This document shows positions 34,119 through 34,299 of a stretch of 34,299 nt of DNA, one piece after another (the first letter of the stretch is position 1; each line of letters opens with the position of its first letter). This DNA comes from Thermoleophilia bacterium (GTDB lineage: Bacteria; Actinomycetota; Thermoleophilia; BMS3ABIN01). The position numbers and the translations under genes were made by a program. The stretch is taken from assembly GCA_030650885.1 (NCBI GenBank), contig JAUSDE010000114.1:1-34299 (forward strand). The letters run 5' to 3'. The notes beneath the pieces were generated by a model. The model was not told the origin of the DNA, did not search any database, and saw nothing but the letters and a program-made list of their open reading frames with translations.

Positions 34119-34299
34119 TGGCGCTGGAACACAAAACGGTTGTAATATCAAAAACGCCGCCCGTGGCCGAAGCGGCAAAACCGTCGACTCGTGAGCGGCG
34201 GATCGTTATGGCCTTATGGCTGGTGCTGCTGGCTCAGGGGATAATCTTTGCCATGATCCAGCCGGTCTGGAGTCGCGTGGACGAAGCCCAGCATTACCA
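34118..34299 (+). CDS. GT-C (ArnT/PMT-like) membrane glycosyltransferase, 3' end outside window
   Basis: Starts at ATG 34118, overlapping the TGA of the previous gene. The 60 visible residues have a basic Pro/Ala-rich cytoplasmic head, the first membrane helix (MALWLVLLAQGIIFAMI) and then PVWSRVDEAQHY. An acidic DE-xx-H motif right after helix 1 is the catalytic-loop signature of GT-C glycosyltransferases (ArnT/PMT/GT39-like), which use lipid-linked sugars. The rest of the gene lies beyond the window. Co-transcribed with the PIG-V-like gene. Confidence 0.75.
   Translation, partial: MALEHKTVVISKTPPVAEAAKPSTRERRIVMALWLVLLAQGIIFAMIQPVWSRVDEAQHY

Overview
The window looks like part of a chromosome from a free-living, probably anaerobic or redox-versatile, Gram-positive-type bacterium. 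A deep-branching actinobacterium is my best guess, held with low to moderate confidence. The core DNA is GC-rich and uses GTG and TTG starts with strong AGGAGG-type ribosome sites. It carries a lasso-type leader peptide, a DUF3467 protein, a ferredoxin:thioredoxin reductase-rubredoxin fusion and an N-type ATPase operon. No rRNA, intact tRNA, insertion sequence, integrase or CRISPR array is visible.

Layout. (1) 1-5967 is an accessory island, clearly AT-rich in 1-1240 and 3900-5000. It holds two unknown coiled-coil/PH-like proteins, a membrane Mrr-type nuclease with a zinc ribbon, a vWA + HNH-like pair, an orphan CopG-type antitoxin beside a palindromic operator, an HNH-HIT fusion and a second HNH nuclease. 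It ends at a 3' fragment of a tRNA-Leu-like gene, probably an old attachment site. (2) 6163-9725 holds small and broken genes (a methyltransferase lacking its SAM-binding N-terminus, small membrane proteins, a nitroreductase, a zinc-ribbon protein) and a DsbA/FrnE-like oxidoreductase. The ORF track truncates this last gene because its active-site CxxC is encoded as UGA-Pro-Trp-Cys. (3) 9791-17179 holds a 14-TM drug exporter, a lasso-leader precursor with a Gly/His tail, a secreted GH26 glycosidase, a cold-shock protein, a nitronate monooxygenase-like flavoprotein, a 57-aa Cys protein and a DadA-type flavoprotein with no recognisable start codon. (4) 17170-24063 (minus strand) is a complete N-type (AtpQ/AtpR-containing) F1Fo ATPase operon, atpDCQRBEFAG. 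Upstream on the same strand is a MacB/FtsX-type ABC exporter (24240-28094). (5) 28283-29951 holds a small helical protein, the FTR-rubredoxin/glutaredoxin pair and DUF3467. (6) 30216-34299 holds a structured RNA or terminator, then cell-surface glycan genes: FAD oxidoreductase, methyltransferase, PIG-V-like mannosyltransferase and a partial GT-C glycosyltransferase.

The strongest discovery is the selenoprotein. The UGA replaces exactly the first active-site Cys. A downstream 7-bp hairpin with an AGGUAGC loop lies 19 nt after the UGA, as expected for a bacterial SECIS, and an ATG with a good ribosome site lies 12 codons upstream of the UGA. Together with the FTR-rubredoxin/glutaredoxin genes and several flavoproteins this suggests elaborate thiol redox chemistry. 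Second are the orphan lasso-leader/His-Gly precursor and the HNH-HIT + HNH nuclease pair at the tRNA scar. All family names come from reading motifs in the translations; no database search was run.
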